From the NCBI GenBank assembly GCA_964007475.1, contig OZ023273.1:52315257-52379256 (forward strand): a stretch of DNA of 64,000 bases. Reading direction: 5' to 3'. The DNA is from Hybos culiciformis (lineage: Eukaryota; Arthropoda; Insecta; Diptera; Hybotidae). Position 1 is the first letter of the stretch. Each line of letters starts with the position of its first letter. Positions 38,037 to 50,527 of the stretch are shown in pieces. The translations under genes and the position numbers were made by a program. The notes beneath the pieces were generated by a model, which made no database searches, was not told the DNA's origin, and was given only the letters and a program-made list of their open reading frames with translations.

Positions 38037-38183
38037 TAAATACATTTTAAGAACTAATGTGAATTAAGAATAAATTCTTATAAAAAAATAAAAAATACTT
38101 GTCTGATTTAATTGGTCGAAAAATTTACAAAACATTAACAAATAACACAGACGTTAAAAAAATAACAAAATAGATTTATTTAT

Positions 38184-38707
38184 ATTAAAGTATTATAGAT
38201 ATAATATTTTATTTTTATATGTTATGTTATAACATACATTTTTAGGAATCAGTTCAGAGACATAAAAATCAGTATTAAAACCAATGCAATAGGATCTATT
38301 TCATAAAATATTACAGCATCTATATTGAAAAAATATTTCCACAATTTATTATTCCATGTTTATTTAATTCATTCATTTAAGATATTTTCTTGACATCAGA
38401 AATAAGAAGAGCATACATTAATTTAAAAAGATTAAATATGAACAGGAGTACAGAAGAGGTCTTAGCTATTTTTTTTAAGTAAATAAATAAGTATTATGTT
38501 GATTAGAATATTATTATAATGCTTAATTATTAATTTATATTTTTTTCATTAAACATAAATTTATAATTGTTATTCAAAACGTTTAAATTTTGAGAATTTG
38601 TACTTTATGATTCTACTTAAATCTGAATAAGTCAATATTATTTAATTTGTTTCTGATACAGAAACTAGGGTCTTCTATATTAATATTTTTCCTTTATTCA
38701 TATTTAG
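38184..38707. other. AT-rich gene-free stretch
   Basis: No supported feature up to the splice-acceptor-like tract at about 38688-38707. Confidence 0.5.
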
Positions 38708-38752
38708 CTTGAAGTTCCGAAAGATTTTTGGTCTCGAGCGGATGTACCTCAA
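38708..38752 (+). CDS. Candidate 45-nt microexon, gene unknown
   Basis: A pyrimidine-rich tract ends in TTTAG at 38707. The next 45 nt are 44% G+C, against about 20% around, and are followed by GTAACA at 38753, a plausible donor. The length is a multiple of three. Frame 1 reads LEVPKDFWSRADVPQ; a second frame (LKFRKIFGLERMYL) is also open, so the phase is undecided. No neighbouring exons are seen within several kb, as would be expected if this window lies inside long introns. I do not recognise the peptide. It could be a chance island. Confidence 0.3.
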
Positions 38753-41700
38753 GTAACAGTATTAGAAATTAATGTTAAAATTTAAGTCAGGTTTTGTAAT
38801 AATTGAAAAAGGCGCAATAAATGAAAAATGAATATTAAAGATTTTTCCAAAATAGTAAACTTTTTAAAAAAAATTCCGAATAATTTAACACTTATATTCT
38901 CACTAATGTGTTGTTAAATGATTTAAAAAATGTTTTTGAAAGTATTTTTTAAATTTTGGATTTTGATATTCTTCATCCCAATTTTCCTTATTTGTTTTTT
39001 TTTTATCTTGAGTACTTAAAGTTTCAGATCAAAATCATAATCATTTTTGTCATGGAACATGATTAAAATGATACACATAGTTATAATTTTTTTTTTAATA
39101 TACGGTAGATGATTTCACATTTTATACATATGAGTTGACGTTGAAAATTTATTAAAATAAAAATAAAAAAAAAAATGTTATTTTCATAAATGTTTTTGCA
39201 CAAATGCGTTTAATTTCCAAGGAGCAAGCACAATGTACATTATATTCATAGTTTTTTTTTATTTTTATTTATAAGAAAATTCATGTTGTTTGTTTTCTTT
39301 TTATCCCAATTCAAAAGTTGATTTTAAATATGTTTTTCATTTAAAAACATCAAAACATTATATTTGAAAAGTTTTTTTGATAACTGGAAAGATCTGAATG
39401 TTCAAGAGAATAAAAGGTTGAAATAAAAGAAAAGAAAAGAATAAAATAACACAGAAGGTGTTTTCCAAATAGAAAATCGTACAAAAGGGTTTATTAAATT
39501 CTAAATGGAAATTGTTTATATCCTGAATATTATTAAGATTATGAAACAGCAATAATATTAAAGAGGAAATTACTGAAAGAAAATATTTATTTCTAAAAAT
39601 GATTCTAAATATAATCATGGAAATCAATGATATAATATTTATATAAATCAATCATGACATCAGAATGTTATAAAATTTTAAAATAATTTTAAATTCTATT
39701 AGAATTGTAAATATAATATTTCAAACAGCAACGGAATTAATACGATAAATTGAACACAGATGTTATATGGGATAATTACATAAAACCTAGAACAATTTCA
39801 CTATGTTGGTCTTTAATTCTTAGCCATCTTTTATTTGACACTGTATAAATATGGATGTTGAACCTAAATTGATTGAAAGAGTGAATTTAAAAAATAGTCA
39901 CATTATCTATCTTTACATAGGTATATTTTTAAAAAATGTATCTTAATATAAATATTTTCAAATAAAAAGGTAACTTATAGTTGCATGAAAATAATATTAG
40001 ATACTTTTTATAGAGTTGCTTTGATAATAAAAAAAACCAATATATATTTAGTATTTTCATTTAAAGAAAAGTATAAAATTGCAAATAGAAATTGAGTATT
40101 ATGTATTAAGTATGGTTATTAAATAAATCAAAATTGAGAATTGTAAATAAAACTATTTATTTTTATCTCAAATTTTGTTTAATACAATTGTCGAAATTAA
40201 TATTTGTTTAACTGGCCCTGATGAGGTAAATACCTTACATTTAGAAATAAGGAATAATTTAATAGTGATTCTTCACAATTATATAAATAAATTATAATTC
40301 ACTTGCTCTGTGAATCCTATATTAAAATTTTTTTTTTGTTGTATTTTACTTTTATCAAATAAACAAAAAAAAATACTTTTTTGAAAATTAGGGTTAAAAA
40401 AAATGTTAAAAAAAAAGTAAGCATGCAAAATATCGGCAGTTTATAATAATTCTAAATTACCTTTAATATTTTTCGTACTTTTTTACCTTTATTTATGTGG
40501 AAATAAAAAGAAAAATTTTTGTTTTCTTTTTTAAATAATCAGTTTTTATGTTGTTATATCTTAATAAAAAACATAGGGTTGTTACATACATATATATTTC
40601 GTATTAAAAAAAAATTTCTTATTTAATACAACATAAAAATAGTATTATGTATATATTTTTATACTAATATTTATGGTGATGTTTATACGAAAATATAACC
40701 GTTTATATGTAAGTGGGTATTATGTTGTGTTTATTTTTCAAGTGATTGATAAAAGTGCTGTAGCTGAGTTAATTCAATTGCTTCTATCAAAACACTATTA
40801 TAATATATAAGTATATATCGTAGTTTTAAGAACTCTGTGATTTTATTTATTATTTTTTGTTCTATCAAAATTTCCAAGGAAAATACGATGTTCTATTTTT
40901 AATTTAATTTCATTTAATTATCATTCAATTAATTTAAAATTTAAAATATTTTTCTTGGAATATAGGTTTCAAATTAAGAGGAATTAAGAGGAAGATTTCT
41001 TTGATAAATTAAAAATGTTGTCTTAATTAGTTATATTATTTACATGTTAATCGAATTTAACTTGAACCCATCTTTTGAAAGAATTTTTATATATAAACCG
41101 GTTTAGAAATCAAGCAAAAATTTATATTTCACTATATACGAAGATGTGGCATATTAATAAATATTTATATACTCGTACAATACAATTATTGATCACGGTT
41201 CTAAGAATGGCATATTTTTTTTAAATTTTAGTTTAGGGACGTTATTATTTATTTTGTTTTTAGAAAAAAAAAATACATAATGTGGTAATGGTGTAAGTAA
41301 TTTAGTATAACAAACTGCTGAAAGGTTTAAGCTTCACAAAATCTTCCAAAAAAAACAAGCTACCAAAAAGGAGAAATAATCCAGCTTCAGGGATTCATAA
41401 TGATAGCCAATTAATAATTTTAAAAATTAAATCTAGATCCAATTGATGATTTATATTTAAATATCACTGAGAATTCGTTCAATTCATTTTTAATTATAAT
41501 ATGCAAATTAATTTTTTTAGCATATTATTGTTGCAATTTACCATTTGACAAGTTTTCTATTCTATTTTTAAGAAATGCGATATTAAATCTTCATTTTTGT
41601 CCTTTCTGAACAAAGTTTGAATCATGTAGATTCTTCGCTAGAATAGATATATGCATGGCTTTACAAAGTTTATATAAAAATACTATTCCAACTTTCTTTC

Positions 41701-44460
41701 ATTGTAAAATATTATTTAGTATATAATATTATTATAAGTATATATTACATATAATGAGCTTTAGCAAATAAAGCTTTTAATATTCAAAAGATATTGCGTT
41801 TTGTTTTTTTTTTGTTATCAAGGGTAATTGAAAGAACACATATTTGTTCTCAATGGATGAAATTTTAAAGGAATAAATGTCTAATATTTTATGATTCAAT
41901 GACAAATACTTGACAAAATAAAGAAAATGATACCTTTTTCCATTTTGAAAAAAATTTAATGTTTTCCTCAAATTTTTTTTTTTTGTGAGAAAAAAATTTT
42001 GATTTCGTGAAAAATGAATTTTTTTCTTAAAAGTTTAATCACGTAAATTCTAGAATTACAAAAAGATAATAATATTGAGTATGATTTGTGTATGTAATCA
42101 TCATGAATGAATTGTAGAATAAAGAACTTTTTTTTTCCTTTGAACCGCTCATACCATTAGAACGTGTCTTGGAAAAAAAAAGGAAACCATTCAATAATAT
42201 AGAATAAATCACATAAAGATTAAGAAAAGAAAATTATTTTTATTTTTATGACTTTTTTTTTTTTTTTTAATTTTACTTGAATAATATTATTTCTAATAAA
42301 ATTTTTAATTCACACTTTGAAAAAAAAAGAAAAAACCTGCATTACCCACCATTTAAACTATTTTAAATTTAAGTACCTATATATAATTTTTTTTTGAGGA
42401 AAATTTCAAGCTAACTAAAAATCATAATACTTTTAATAACAACTGCTTATTTTATTTGAGTGCATCCAGAAAGTTAATTAAATAAAATTAGTATCAGTTG
42501 AAATAAATCGATTGAAATAAAAATCTTTATACTTGTACGAAACATGTGAAAGAAAAAGCTTAAAATCAAAAATATATTATTCAGAAATTATGCTAAAACT
42601 GAAATTTGTGAAAATGGTTTTACTGCGAATGAAAATTTAGTTTAAGTATCTTAAAGTATAGACTACTTAAAATCTAATTAGAATTTTTATACTTTTAACA
42701 TAAATTAAAATAAAATAAAAAAAAATAAAAAAATTTAACTTTCAATAATAAAAAAAAAAAATTAAATTTTTTTTTTGATGATGGAAAAAGAATGAAAAAT
42801 TTGAATAAATTCCTCGACAACCTTTGCTTATTAGATTATTTTATTTTATTTTTTTTATTTTTTATTCTCATCAATATTTAGGAATTTCAATAAAAAATTT
42901 GTGGCATTATAATGAAAAAAAAAAAAAAAAAAAGTAAAAATAAAATGTATGTACGTATATTTATGTATGTACATAATATAATACGCACATATTTTTTTCT
43001 GAGAAATTGATGATGAACATGATTTATTTAAAAGGTTGTTATTATTTTCTATGGTAGTCTTTCTTTCTTTTTTTTTTTTTTTGAATAAATTTGGGGGAAA
43101 ATGTTTTAAATGATTTTATTTATTTTATTTTTTTTTTAACTGAAAAATAAAAAAAAAAATAGGAAAAATTTGAATGAATATTGAAAAGGTGCTTCTGATT
43201 AAATTCTGTGTTATATCGCAGGAAATTGGGACAGGTTAACGTATAGAGGAAATTGATAGTGAATTTTTAGGTTCAACATTCAAACTACATTGTCTGTAAA
43301 AAAATAATTTTTTTTTTGTTCTATTTTTATTTTTTGAAACCTTTTGTGAAAAATATTTTAAAATTAAAAGATTATGTGTCAATAATTTCGATAAAAATGG
43401 TTTCATCCCTGTGAATATAATATTAACAAAATCTATGTGCATGAATTCAAATTACTAATGTTTTTTTTTTCAATTAATTTTTAAATTAAGTGAACATGCC
43501 AGAAGAACAATTTTTTTGTGTCTTATTATGGTTATAAATAGAAAGCTTTGAACTAATTGCGGGTGTTTGTTATTGCAATTGGGTTAGATAGTATTTTTTT
43601 TCTTTTAAACCCATAATAATTGGAAATTGTCCTTCTTTATATATGTATAAAATATTCAATTAATGCATGCATATAAAACTTTTATTGCACTTTTTAATAT
43701 GCCTCTGATTACTTTTGAAACGTAAAGCTTATGGATTCTTTTTTTTCTTTACGTTTCCATTTAATATTGATTAGAATTAAAATTGATGGAAAATTTCAAT
43801 TTTGTAAATTTATTTATTGTTAAAAATAAGTTTTTTTTTTTCTAAAATTTTTTTCTCTTATTATTATTATTATTATTATTTGAATTAGCGATTTTAAATT
43901 GCTTGAGATTATTTTAAATATTATGTGATTTTTTTTTTGATATTATTTCTTGTATTTTTTTTTTTTTATTATTTTTATAATCAATGAAATAAGCATTCAA
44001 ACAATTTTAATTAATTTAAAGATTGAGTATTGGAATTATTTTTGTGTACAGCTTTTGGAACATTAATTAAAAATGAACATTTAAAAAAAAAAAGAACAAG
44101 AAAAAGAAAAATAATATAATGGCCGGAATGTCGTAATTTGTTACTTGCCCTATCATCATCTAAAAACGAATAAAAAAAAAAATCTGTATATTTTATTTGA
44201 CGTTCGAATTTCGTTACACAAAACCAGAAGTAATAGATTTATATATAAAGTTTACATAGTTGCAATGACGTAAAATAATTTTTTTGTCTTTTTTTTGCTT
44301 AATATAATTTATACTGTGTATATATTTTATTTCTTTATACATATAAATTTTTGTCATTAAAATAATGAACATAATAATCTAATCATTAATAAACAAAGAT
44401 TTTTATCACTAAAATTTACTGAATTTTATGTTTTTTTCTTAAATTATTTACGAATTTAAA
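38753..44460. other. AT-rich gene-free stretch
   Basis: Long homopolymer runs. A CTGATGAGG word at 40209 is followed by a small hairpin but lacks the GAAAC block. The 97-codon minus-strand ORF at 39358-39651 is what chance allows at this base composition. At 41335-41400 a slightly GC-richer patch has no defined frame. Confidence 0.5.
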
Positions 44461-44553
44461 ATGAACCTTTTGCCTTGGCTGAATTCTATGGAAAAGTATA
44501 TATGGGTGGAAGAGGAAAAGAGCCAAATTATCATAGGAATAATGTTAAGTTAA
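44461..44553 (+). CDS. Possible small ORF, 30 codons
   Basis: ATG at 44461 to TAA at 44551. The peptide begins MNLLPWLNSMEKYIWVEEEK and has a balanced, protein-like mix and G+C near 36% in very AT-rich surroundings. There is no promoter, splice or polyadenylation evidence. It could be an exon piece, a micro-ORF or chance. Confidence 0.15.
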   Translation: MNLLPWLNSMEKYIWVEEEKSQIIIGIMLS

Positions 44554-47500
44554 TTTTCCTAGCGAGAAGGTTTATTTATTAGATGCATAAAAAATTATTT
44601 TTGACAGCTTAAAAGCTTTCTTAAAAATTAAAAATATTTTACGATAAATCCGAATTAAATTAACACAAAAATATTTTAAAAATGTGCTAACTTTACAAAT
44701 TAGTAAAATTGATGTATAAGATAAAACCAATTTTAAGTAAAAAAATGTTGAAACCGTCATGTCCTAAAGCCTAATTATCATCAAAAATTTTGATGGCATT
44801 TGAAAGGCGAAAAGAAATAATTTTTGTCATTTAACTTAGTAAGTTCTGTGTATAATAAAATATGAATTACATAATAACATGCGAAATTAAATTATTTTAC
44901 GAACTGAAAATATTAGGTACGTAATAAAAATAGTAAGGGACTTTTTATTGTGATTAATCAAACATAAGATATTGGCCCTGAACTTAAAGAAAATAATTTC
45001 AATTGATTTTTAATAAAATCAAAAATATTTATATAATATATATTGTACATAAAGAGAAATACATCCAACCTATGTACAAAAAAGACAAAAAAAAATATTA
45101 TAAAAAATCCATTTTTCTGATGGTATCTGATGGATAGATATTTTTAATTAATTTTTTTTTCGCCCTAAAAGAGTGTTTCTAAATTAAAAAATCATTATTT
45201 TTTGTTTCAAGTTTGGCCAGGTTTGACGAGGTTCGTTTAGATTTTTTTTTGTATTAAAACTGGTATGTTAAGCGTATATACTGAAACTGAACTAGCAATA
45301 ATTTGAATGGCTTCAAATTTTTGTTTTTTATCTGAATTCTTGAATAAAATTCTGTTCTCTGAAAATTAAACTAAACCATTACATATAATGTTTGACTTAT
45401 TTCGTAACTATGATAGTGTTTTCAAACACACCTCTTCATGAAATTACATTTTTCCAGGCCATGATACTATAAAAATTTCAAAAGAGTATTAATTAAAAGC
45501 AAACAAAAAAAAAAAAAAACTAATCAAATAAATTGTTGATTGCTGTCGATTACAAAATGAATAATGGTTTTGCTTGAATAAAAATCGATAGAAAGTTTTT
45601 ATTTTCTACATTTAATTATCATAGAATATTGAAGATTTTCAATGTTTTTATAATACTAGCTTTTTACTTTAGGTACATATATTATTAAATAAAACCAAAA
45701 AAAAAAATATAATCGAAATAGAAAAAAAGTTAAGAATCGAATAAATTTATCTTTTTATCTTTCGTTACTCTTGTTTCTCATTTCAATACTCTGTAATGTA
45801 GAATTTTTTTAAAACGTATTGTATTATATTATAGTTAGTAAATGCATATTATATTTCTCTGTAATTATTTTAATATACCTAAGTACATTATGTAGATTTT
45901 TTATGTTTTGTAATTGTAAATATTTTATATTAAAGAATATTTTAGCAACACTAAATTCAAATAAATATGATCATGAATTTATATAATTATGTTTAAAATT
46001 TAAATTAAAAAAAAAAAATAATGAAATAAATGAAAATCGAAATAGCTGTTCTAGTAAATTATCATCACTCAATTTTAAATTAAATTTTATTTAATAATGG
46101 TGACATTCAACTTAATCCTTTAATTCTAAATATTCTAAATTAAATATAAACCAATAAATACTTATACATACATACTATAATTTTTTTTTTTAATCAAATT
46201 AAAATTAAGTTCTCTATTAAATTTCATTTTCTTAAATTATTATGTTTTTTGGTTAAATCAATTCTTTTTTATCTATAGAGTCAGCAGAAGTAAACATAAA
46301 ATTTATTCGTTTATTTCTGCTGAATTTTTTTTTTTCGCTTTTTCTTGTGAACCAAAAAAAAAATTATTATGAGAATCATAAAATTTTATATGCATATAGA
46401 TATATATTTTTATTATAGTGCATTAAATGTAAAAAAAAAAAAATCTGCATTAACAAAATAATCAGGGTTACGCCCTTGGGAAGGATTTAATGTATACCCT
46501 TTAACGTGAAATGTATTGAACAAGACTCATTGTTAAAAAAATTTTACTAAGCTACATTTGAAAAAAAATATCGGAATACTGAAATGTCTTTTTTTTGTTT
46601 TTTTCTTACATTTGTATAGTTGTTGCGAAAATATCCTGAGAATAGTAGGAAATAAGAGAGAAAAAACAATATAGTTCTAGGATTGGGACTATACATTTAA
46701 GGATTCTGTTTAACTATATATCAATGACAGTGAGTTTGTTTTTTTACCATATGTTGAAATAAAAACAGATATTAAGTTTCGAAAAATATCTATATAGAAT
46801 ATATTATGTAATATACAACAGTGTATACAGCTTTTTAATTTCTTAATGGAATAAATATTTAAGTATAAAATATTTTTAAATCCATATTTAAGCATAAAAT
46901 ATAACTTTTTAGTTTTTAAAATAACTTGAATCCTTATTTTTGTTAGATTTAAGTCTTATTTCATTTCCACCAAAGTTGGAAAACTAAAACTTTTCTATTT
47001 ATGTTATCAATATCTAACACGATTAAATGGTAATAAATTATAATTTGGGAATTTAGTTTTTCAGCATAATAAAACTTGAATTTAGATATTCGACTTATTA
47101 TTTGTCAATGCATACCAAATACAAAATTTACAAACAGAAAATTATTGACAATTTCTTTGCATTTAATATACATACTTAAAAAATCAAATAAAAAAAAATA
47201 TAAAAACATTTTGGAAGAAAATAAAATTATCAGTAATGATGAATTATTCCCTTCTTAAGAACTAGTTTTAGTGGTTCGTTCGTTTAGTATATATATATGT
47301 CTAAAATAGCTTGAGAAAAAATAGAAAGATATAAAAAGAGGTTTTTACTATACACTATTCTTTTTCGTGTACTAATTCTAATAATATATATAGTAATTGG
47401 TTGAACCAATTAATTATTGTGGTTCGCGATAAATTAAATAAAAAATGTAATAAATCGAAATATGATTGTATTGTACGTAAACATACGCAAATTCTTACGT

Positions 47501-49299
47501 TATAGCCCTAACGAAGTACCCTAAACATGACGAATTAAATATATTGATCAAGATAATTTGCTACAAAAATAATAATAAAATCATTTTGATCATATATCTT
47601 AAGTCACGATAGAATATGTTGCGTTAAAAACAGCCAACAATTCAACTATCTTCAAATAAATATACAAACAAAAGTAATTATACATTTAAATCATTCACTG
47701 ACATGTAATTGCTGTAATAACGATGTCTTCGTTACCATCAAAGTAAAATTGTAGTAATTTATTTAAATAGACCTCAGTAAATAAATATTAATATTAAATT
47801 TAGTTTTAAAAGTCAATTGATGTAAAAATCTTTGATATAGTTTTCTTGATTGTTATCTCTCTATTTAGATACTAATATTTGTTTAAGAGTATTAGACTGT
47901 GTATGTAATGTAAGTAAATTATAATATATTTGCATAATTACATATAGAATTTTTAATAATTTTTACAAAATAATAAATTTTCTTGATAACAAATTTATGA
48001 TTCTCTAATATGTATAATCTTTTAATGGTAATATATATCTTAAACACTCTGTATGAAAGTTATTTCATATTTTGAATTTTATATAACATATAATAATTTT
48101 TTATACATTTCTATACATTATTTTCGGTTACTCTGAATTTAATAAACAAGTACACATATCGTCGACTGAGATAATGTTTGACGTATGTAATTTTTTTTAC
48201 AGTTTTTAAAAAATAGAATAAAAAGTTGAAACTTCTACAACTTTTTTTGTGTTGCCATTTCCTTTACATTTAGTAAAAAATATACAAAAAAACAGATTAT
48301 AGAAATCTCTGAAACCTACAAAACGATCTTAATATGATATCTATACATACGGCAAAAATTTTTCTCAACGACGATATGTTCAAAAAATAATAAACACCAC
48401 GTACATAATTATATATATATATATTTTATATATATATATATATAAACAATGTACTGTACACATAAAGTAAAAAGTATAAGTAGATTAAATTTCAAAGTTT
48501 TTCAAAATTATTAAAACTAAGTTAAACTAGAGAAGTTTTCTTATTTTTAATTCAAGAAAACTTATATAACATTTTCAAAAGATGTTTCCATTTGCATAAC
48601 ATTATTATTAGCAAACTTTCTCTTAGGAATAATAATCATAAATTACATTGAAATCAGAAAATAGATGTAATAATGCAATTACTTGGTTGGATACGAAATA
48701 TTTGATCATAATCATCTTCAAATTTCAAGCAAAGAAGAAGAAAAATGAAATGCGTAAAATATAAATTTTCTTTATTACTAAGCTATTGTGTGTCAATTGT
48801 TTTAATATTTTTAAGTAATTAATTAACGAATATTCTACTGAACCATAAGTTATTTTAATAAAATAATTATTATTTAATTTTTGAAGTTATACTTCTTATG
48901 CGACTTGCAAAAAATTTAACGTTTAACGCACAAATACATACAAAATAAAAAATGTATTATTATTTTTTTATTATTTTTTTTTATTATTATTTTTGCACAA
49001 ACACATTGAAAACAATTTAAGGTTTTTTTTTAATTTACCGACGATTTTAGTTTTTTTTTTCCGAAAATTTTTTTTATTTTAAAATCGAATTGCGTAGTTG
49101 AACAAAAGGTTCCCGCACGAAATTTATTGTTTTTTTGACTAATTAATATTTGTTTTAACTTCTTAACATAAAAAAAAATTATTAGCTCAATTTAAAAATA
49201 CAAAATACAAAAAATATGGAAACCACTTTATTCCAGAGACAAAACGTTTCTTCAATGACATTAGTATTCGAAATTTATTTAATTTCGAAATTAAATTTC
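44554..49299. other. AT-rich gene-free stretch upstream of a promoter
   Basis: A (TA)n microsatellite lies at about 48410-48447. Nothing else is supported. Confidence 0.55.
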
Positions 49300-49450
49300 T
49301 GAATTCCGAACACCCACGCCGAACACATGCGCGAGGAGAGAGAAAGAGAGTGAGTCGGTAGATCCCAAAAACATGCGCGTGGTATTCTTGCATGTAGCGG
49401 CCAGCGAAGTAAACAGTATCAGCGTCGTGAAATTAGCTGAAATACGTACT
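49300..49450 (+). promoter_or_regulatory. Promoter-like GC-richer region
   Basis: This is the most GC-rich unique, non-repetitive patch of the window. It contains two CATGCGCG words (near 49326 and 49373; half-sites like those of NRF-1/Ewg), a GAGAGAGAAAGAGAG tract (about 49335-49350) of the GAGA-factor type, and an initiator-like TATCAGCG around 49417-49424. There is no TATA box at the right distance. A start codon with an exon and donor follows about 90 nt downstream, which supports its role. Transcription start and factors are inferred. Confidence 0.45.
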
Positions 49451-49513
49451 TGTTGTTCTATTTTAATTTAATTTATAGTATTCATTGTTTCATTTACTTA
49501 AGAATTGTGAAAA

Positions 49514-49568
49514 ATGAGTGAAAAAAACAATCCCACGGACAATGCAACGGATTTAAGGTTATTTCAAG
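49514..49568 (+). CDS. First coding exon of an unidentified protein-coding gene (partial)
   Basis: The ATG at 49514 sits in GTGAAAAATGAGT, close to the A-rich start context of insects. The exon reads MSEKNNPTDNATDLRLFQ plus one base (55 nt, phase 1) and ends CAAG followed by GTACGT at 49569, a near-perfect 5' splice site. G+C is about 38%. The peptide is polar and acidic/Asn-rich, like many disordered N-termini; I cannot assign a family. The promoter-like patch lies immediately upstream and the 5' UTR would be about 90-100 nt. No acceptor followed by an open exon in phase 1 was found before the satellite-like array at 53 kb, so the first intron is probably long and contains the array. Confidence 0.5.
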
Positions 49569-49972
49569 GTACGTCTCTTGTGAATATCAATTGATTGTTA
49601 GGTTTTTAGTTTGATATGATACACATACACTAAGTAGGTAGAAAAAGTCTGCGAACGGGCTCGTTTCCTTATTTTTTGTTCGACATGTTCCCAGTTTTTG
49701 ATGTCATTTAAAAGGACTCTATAAAAAAAAGTTATTTTGAGAAAAAAAAATTTGTTTTCAAAATTTAAATTTTGAGAAATCTCAATTTTCGGGAAAGTGT
49801 GCTTACAGCCGGTTTTAATGCTGCGTCTCAGAAATTAACTATTAATGTCATTCGAAAGGTAATTGAATGTAGATAATTTTGCACCACATAATTTTATCCC
49901 TACGATAAGGGAAAGTGTCAAAAATCGCCTTTGATGCGATCAGTTGTGAATTGTAAGCGCGTATTATTAACC

Positions 49973-50078
49973 TTTATTATAAAATATAAATTCAATATTT
50001 CACAAGGCCTTTATATAAAATTCAATATTTCACAAGGCCTTTTATTATAAAATATAAATTCAATATTTCACAAGGCCT
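49973..50078. repeat. Tandem repeat, 30-39-bp unit, three copies
   Basis: Each copy ends TTCAATATTTCACAAGGCC (at 50009, 50039 and 50078). The middle copy lacks about 8 bases of the AT-rich part. It lies in the putative first intron. Confidence 0.9.
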
Positions 50079-50426
50079 ACTTTATTCTAACATTATTAAT
50101 CAATGAGTTTCATTTTTACTTGATTTTGTAGCTTGTTGCTAACTTAGTACTGGCATAAAGTTATTCTTGCATATGTGGTGGATAATTCTTATTCGTGATA
50201 AATTAGATTGTTTTTAAATATCAGAAATTTGTATAACAGAGTGTTTGAGTAAAGCTGGTTGTTCTATTGAATTTCAGAATTGTTCCCATAGTCCTGTTCA
50301 TAACTTTTTCTTCTTATATAAGTTCATTAGAAAAAAATAATAATTATTCACAGTGATTAAATTTAGTAAAATAGAAAAGCTTTTTTTAACTGCAGTTCTA
50401 AATGAGCTTTATCAATTGCTTCGAGC

Positions 50427-50527
50427 GAAAACAGCGACTTTTATTGTATAGCTATAAAAAAAAATAAATTTTCACTGTGAAAACAGCGAAAACAGCGAGT
50501 TTTGTTGTATAGTAGCTATAAAAAAAT
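50427..50527. repeat. Two-copy direct repeat
   Basis: GCGAAAACAGCGACTTTTATTGTATAG followed by CTATAAAAAAA (from 50427) recurs from 50488 with small differences (GAGTTTTGTTG, TAGTAG), a spacing of about 61 bp. Confidence 0.75.

Larger units (their letters stand above)
37021..38169 (+). mobile_element. Penelope-like foldback retroelement, non-autonomous, 14-bp target duplication
   Basis: Arms of 438 bp (37020-37457 and 37701-38138) are near-perfect inverted repeats. Between them 37458-37702 is a direct copy of the arm's inner part (37208-37452, offset 250 bp). On the right a ~31-nt A-rich tail (38139-38169) follows the arm. ATAGATTTATTTAT stands at 37007-37020 and again at 38170-38183, a 14-bp target-site duplication that defines the borders. 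Each arm carries a hammerhead-like core. Inverted LTR-like repeats, a hammerhead motif, a tail on one side and a long variable target duplication are typical of Penelope-like elements. No reverse transcriptase or GIY-YIG endonuclease is encoded. The naming is inference; the structure is directly seen. Confidence 0.7.

Noticed and set aside
39358..39651. 97-codon hydrophobic minus-strand ORF
   Set aside because: At about 80% A+T an ORF of this length is expected by chance roughly once in such a window. It is Ile/Phe/Leu-rich with no domain or flanking signals.
40209..40245. Second hammerhead-like site (CTGATGAGG)
   Set aside because: A short hairpin follows, but the GAAAC block is absent where it should be.
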